64,000 nt of DNA from Mesostigma viride (lineage: Eukaryota > Streptophyta > Mesostigmatophyceae > Mesostigmatales > Mesostigmataceae): contig RPFO01000310.1 in assembly GCA_009746045.1 (NCBI GenBank), positions 1,643,263-1,707,262 on the forward strand, read 5' to 3'. The translations under genes and the position numbers were made by a program. The stretch's first letter is position 1, and the number at the start of each line of letters is the position of its first letter. The notes under the pieces were generated by a model, which was not told the origin of the DNA, did not search any database, and worked only from the letters and a program-made list of their open reading frames with translations. Below, piece by piece: positions 63,316 to 64,000 of this stretch.

Positions 63316-64000
63316 CAGACCGTTGTGTGCGGAGCATGACGATGGAACGGGCGTAGCACGGCCAACGGGGGAGGAGACTGAGAGCGCAGTTGATGCGGGG
63401 ACACCCGTAGGTGATGAAGGGCGGGGGAATAAGAAATCGCACGTGTACGTCAAGGTTAAGGCCCTGACCGAGAGGGTCAATGCTTTGGAGAACCAACGAA
63501 GAATGCCATCCACCCCAGCAAGTGCTGCACCCAGCTCCAGCACTGGCGTTGGCACGGAGCTTCGCCGGCCCGCTGCGCCTGCCGCGTTGGGGCAACGCGA
63601 AAGCTTCAGCGCGGCCCATGGCCAAGTGACAGGACTGCAACCAGCACACCGTCAACAAGAGCCACGCGCGCGCGCAGTCGCAATGGATGGGCCGAGGCAG
63701 CTGGATCGGGAGGGGGAACCGTACGGCGAGCACGGTGTGTACGCGCCGTACGACCAAGGAATGCATGCCCAGCCTACTGCCGCTGGCAGGCAAGCGGCCA
63801 ATGCTTATGTATACCATGCCGGCATGTACGATCCACAGCCTGGCGAAGGGTCGGCAGCTGATACACATCAGCCTTGAGGTCGCGGCACATTGCAACAAAC
63901 CACCTACGTTGAGAACCCTGAGCCCGTGCAGCATTACAATGACGGCACTTACCGTTATGCCGCAGCCCCCCCTCTAAGGAGATCTCCAAGGAAGACAAAG
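63316..64000 (+). CDS. Partial gene at the window edge, low-complexity protein with coiled coil
   Basis: The frame is open from 63260. CTTTCAG at 63313-63319 could be an acceptor, so the exon may start near 63320. The product is hydrophilic, with a short heptad-type helix (VKVKALTERVNALENQ), then a Pro/Ala/Ser/Gln-rich region and Tyr/Gly-rich motifs. A TGA at 63875-63877 interrupts it, but the same frame stays open and similar in character to the window end (TTYVENPEPVQHYNDGTYRYAAAP...RRSPRKTK). It may be a gag-like ORF1 or a host gene; not recognised. Confidence 0.45.

Noticed and set aside
63875-63877. TGA as a selenocysteine codon
   Set aside because: No supporting structure or family; a mutation or error is more likely.

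Overview
The window is eukaryotic repeat-rich DNA, most likely from a green alga (Chlorophyta). The basis is indirect: about 50% GC, GT-AG introns, a TGTAA polyadenylation-like signal after one gene, Ty3/gypsy chromoviruses with gag and pol frames, and DNA transposons with short target duplications. The species cannot be told. Almost everything is transposable element; no bacterial operon, tRNA, rRNA or CRISPR array was seen.

The core is a deep nest of insertions. (1) A degraded plus-strand Ty3/gypsy copy (A, about 5082-10030) is the oldest layer. (2) A minus-strand gypsy element (B/D) sits in it: 3' LTR 10031-10583, third ORF in two pieces (10952-11235 and 20798-22891), pol and gag at 52678-58212. 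(3a) A different chromovirus, C (11236-20793, minus, TSD TACC), splits the B/D third ORF. (3b) A CACTA (En/Spm-like) DNA transposon (22938-52675, TIR CACTAGGAACTC, TSD TA) splits B/D between pol and the third ORF. (4) An almost complete gypsy element of the B/D family, E (24781-45787, plus, TSD TGCGG), lies inside the CACTA element. (5) E is broken by a 5'-truncated LINE (30231-31394, 12-bp TSD) and by a TTAA-type DNA transposon (32702-41702). (6) The TTAA element carries a Ty1/copia element (32842-39952, TSD ACTAC). Removing the insertions leaves about 10.8 kb for E. B/D plus its missing 5' part also comes to about 10.8 kb, which supports treating B and D as one element.

The left edge (1-5059) holds the 3' part of a transposase-coding TTAA element with a PHD finger, ending in a TIR like that of the TTAA element inside E, and next to it a small piggyBac-like TTAA element. 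Copy A carries a LINE tail (5496-5900) and an odd 1.7-kb element (7145-8833) rich in TACGG/CCGTA palindromes and flanked by a 240-bp direct duplication.

The right edge (58213-64000) holds (CCGTGACA)n arrays, a perfect 116-bp inverted repeat, a probable spliced gene whose intron is a 1.2-kb run of four successive tetranucleotide microsatellites, a 173-bp tandem repeat and a partial gene running off the end.

Most notable biology: gypsy E encodes a small RNase H1-type hybrid-binding (viroplasmin-like) protein upstream of gag and a large uncharacterised protein downstream of pol. Gypsy C also has an extra downstream ORF. The copia element has AG...CT LTR ends, an integrase-before-protease order and an in-frame deletion of the RT core. 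The CACTA element contains an RT-RNase H gene with a 2A-like motif.
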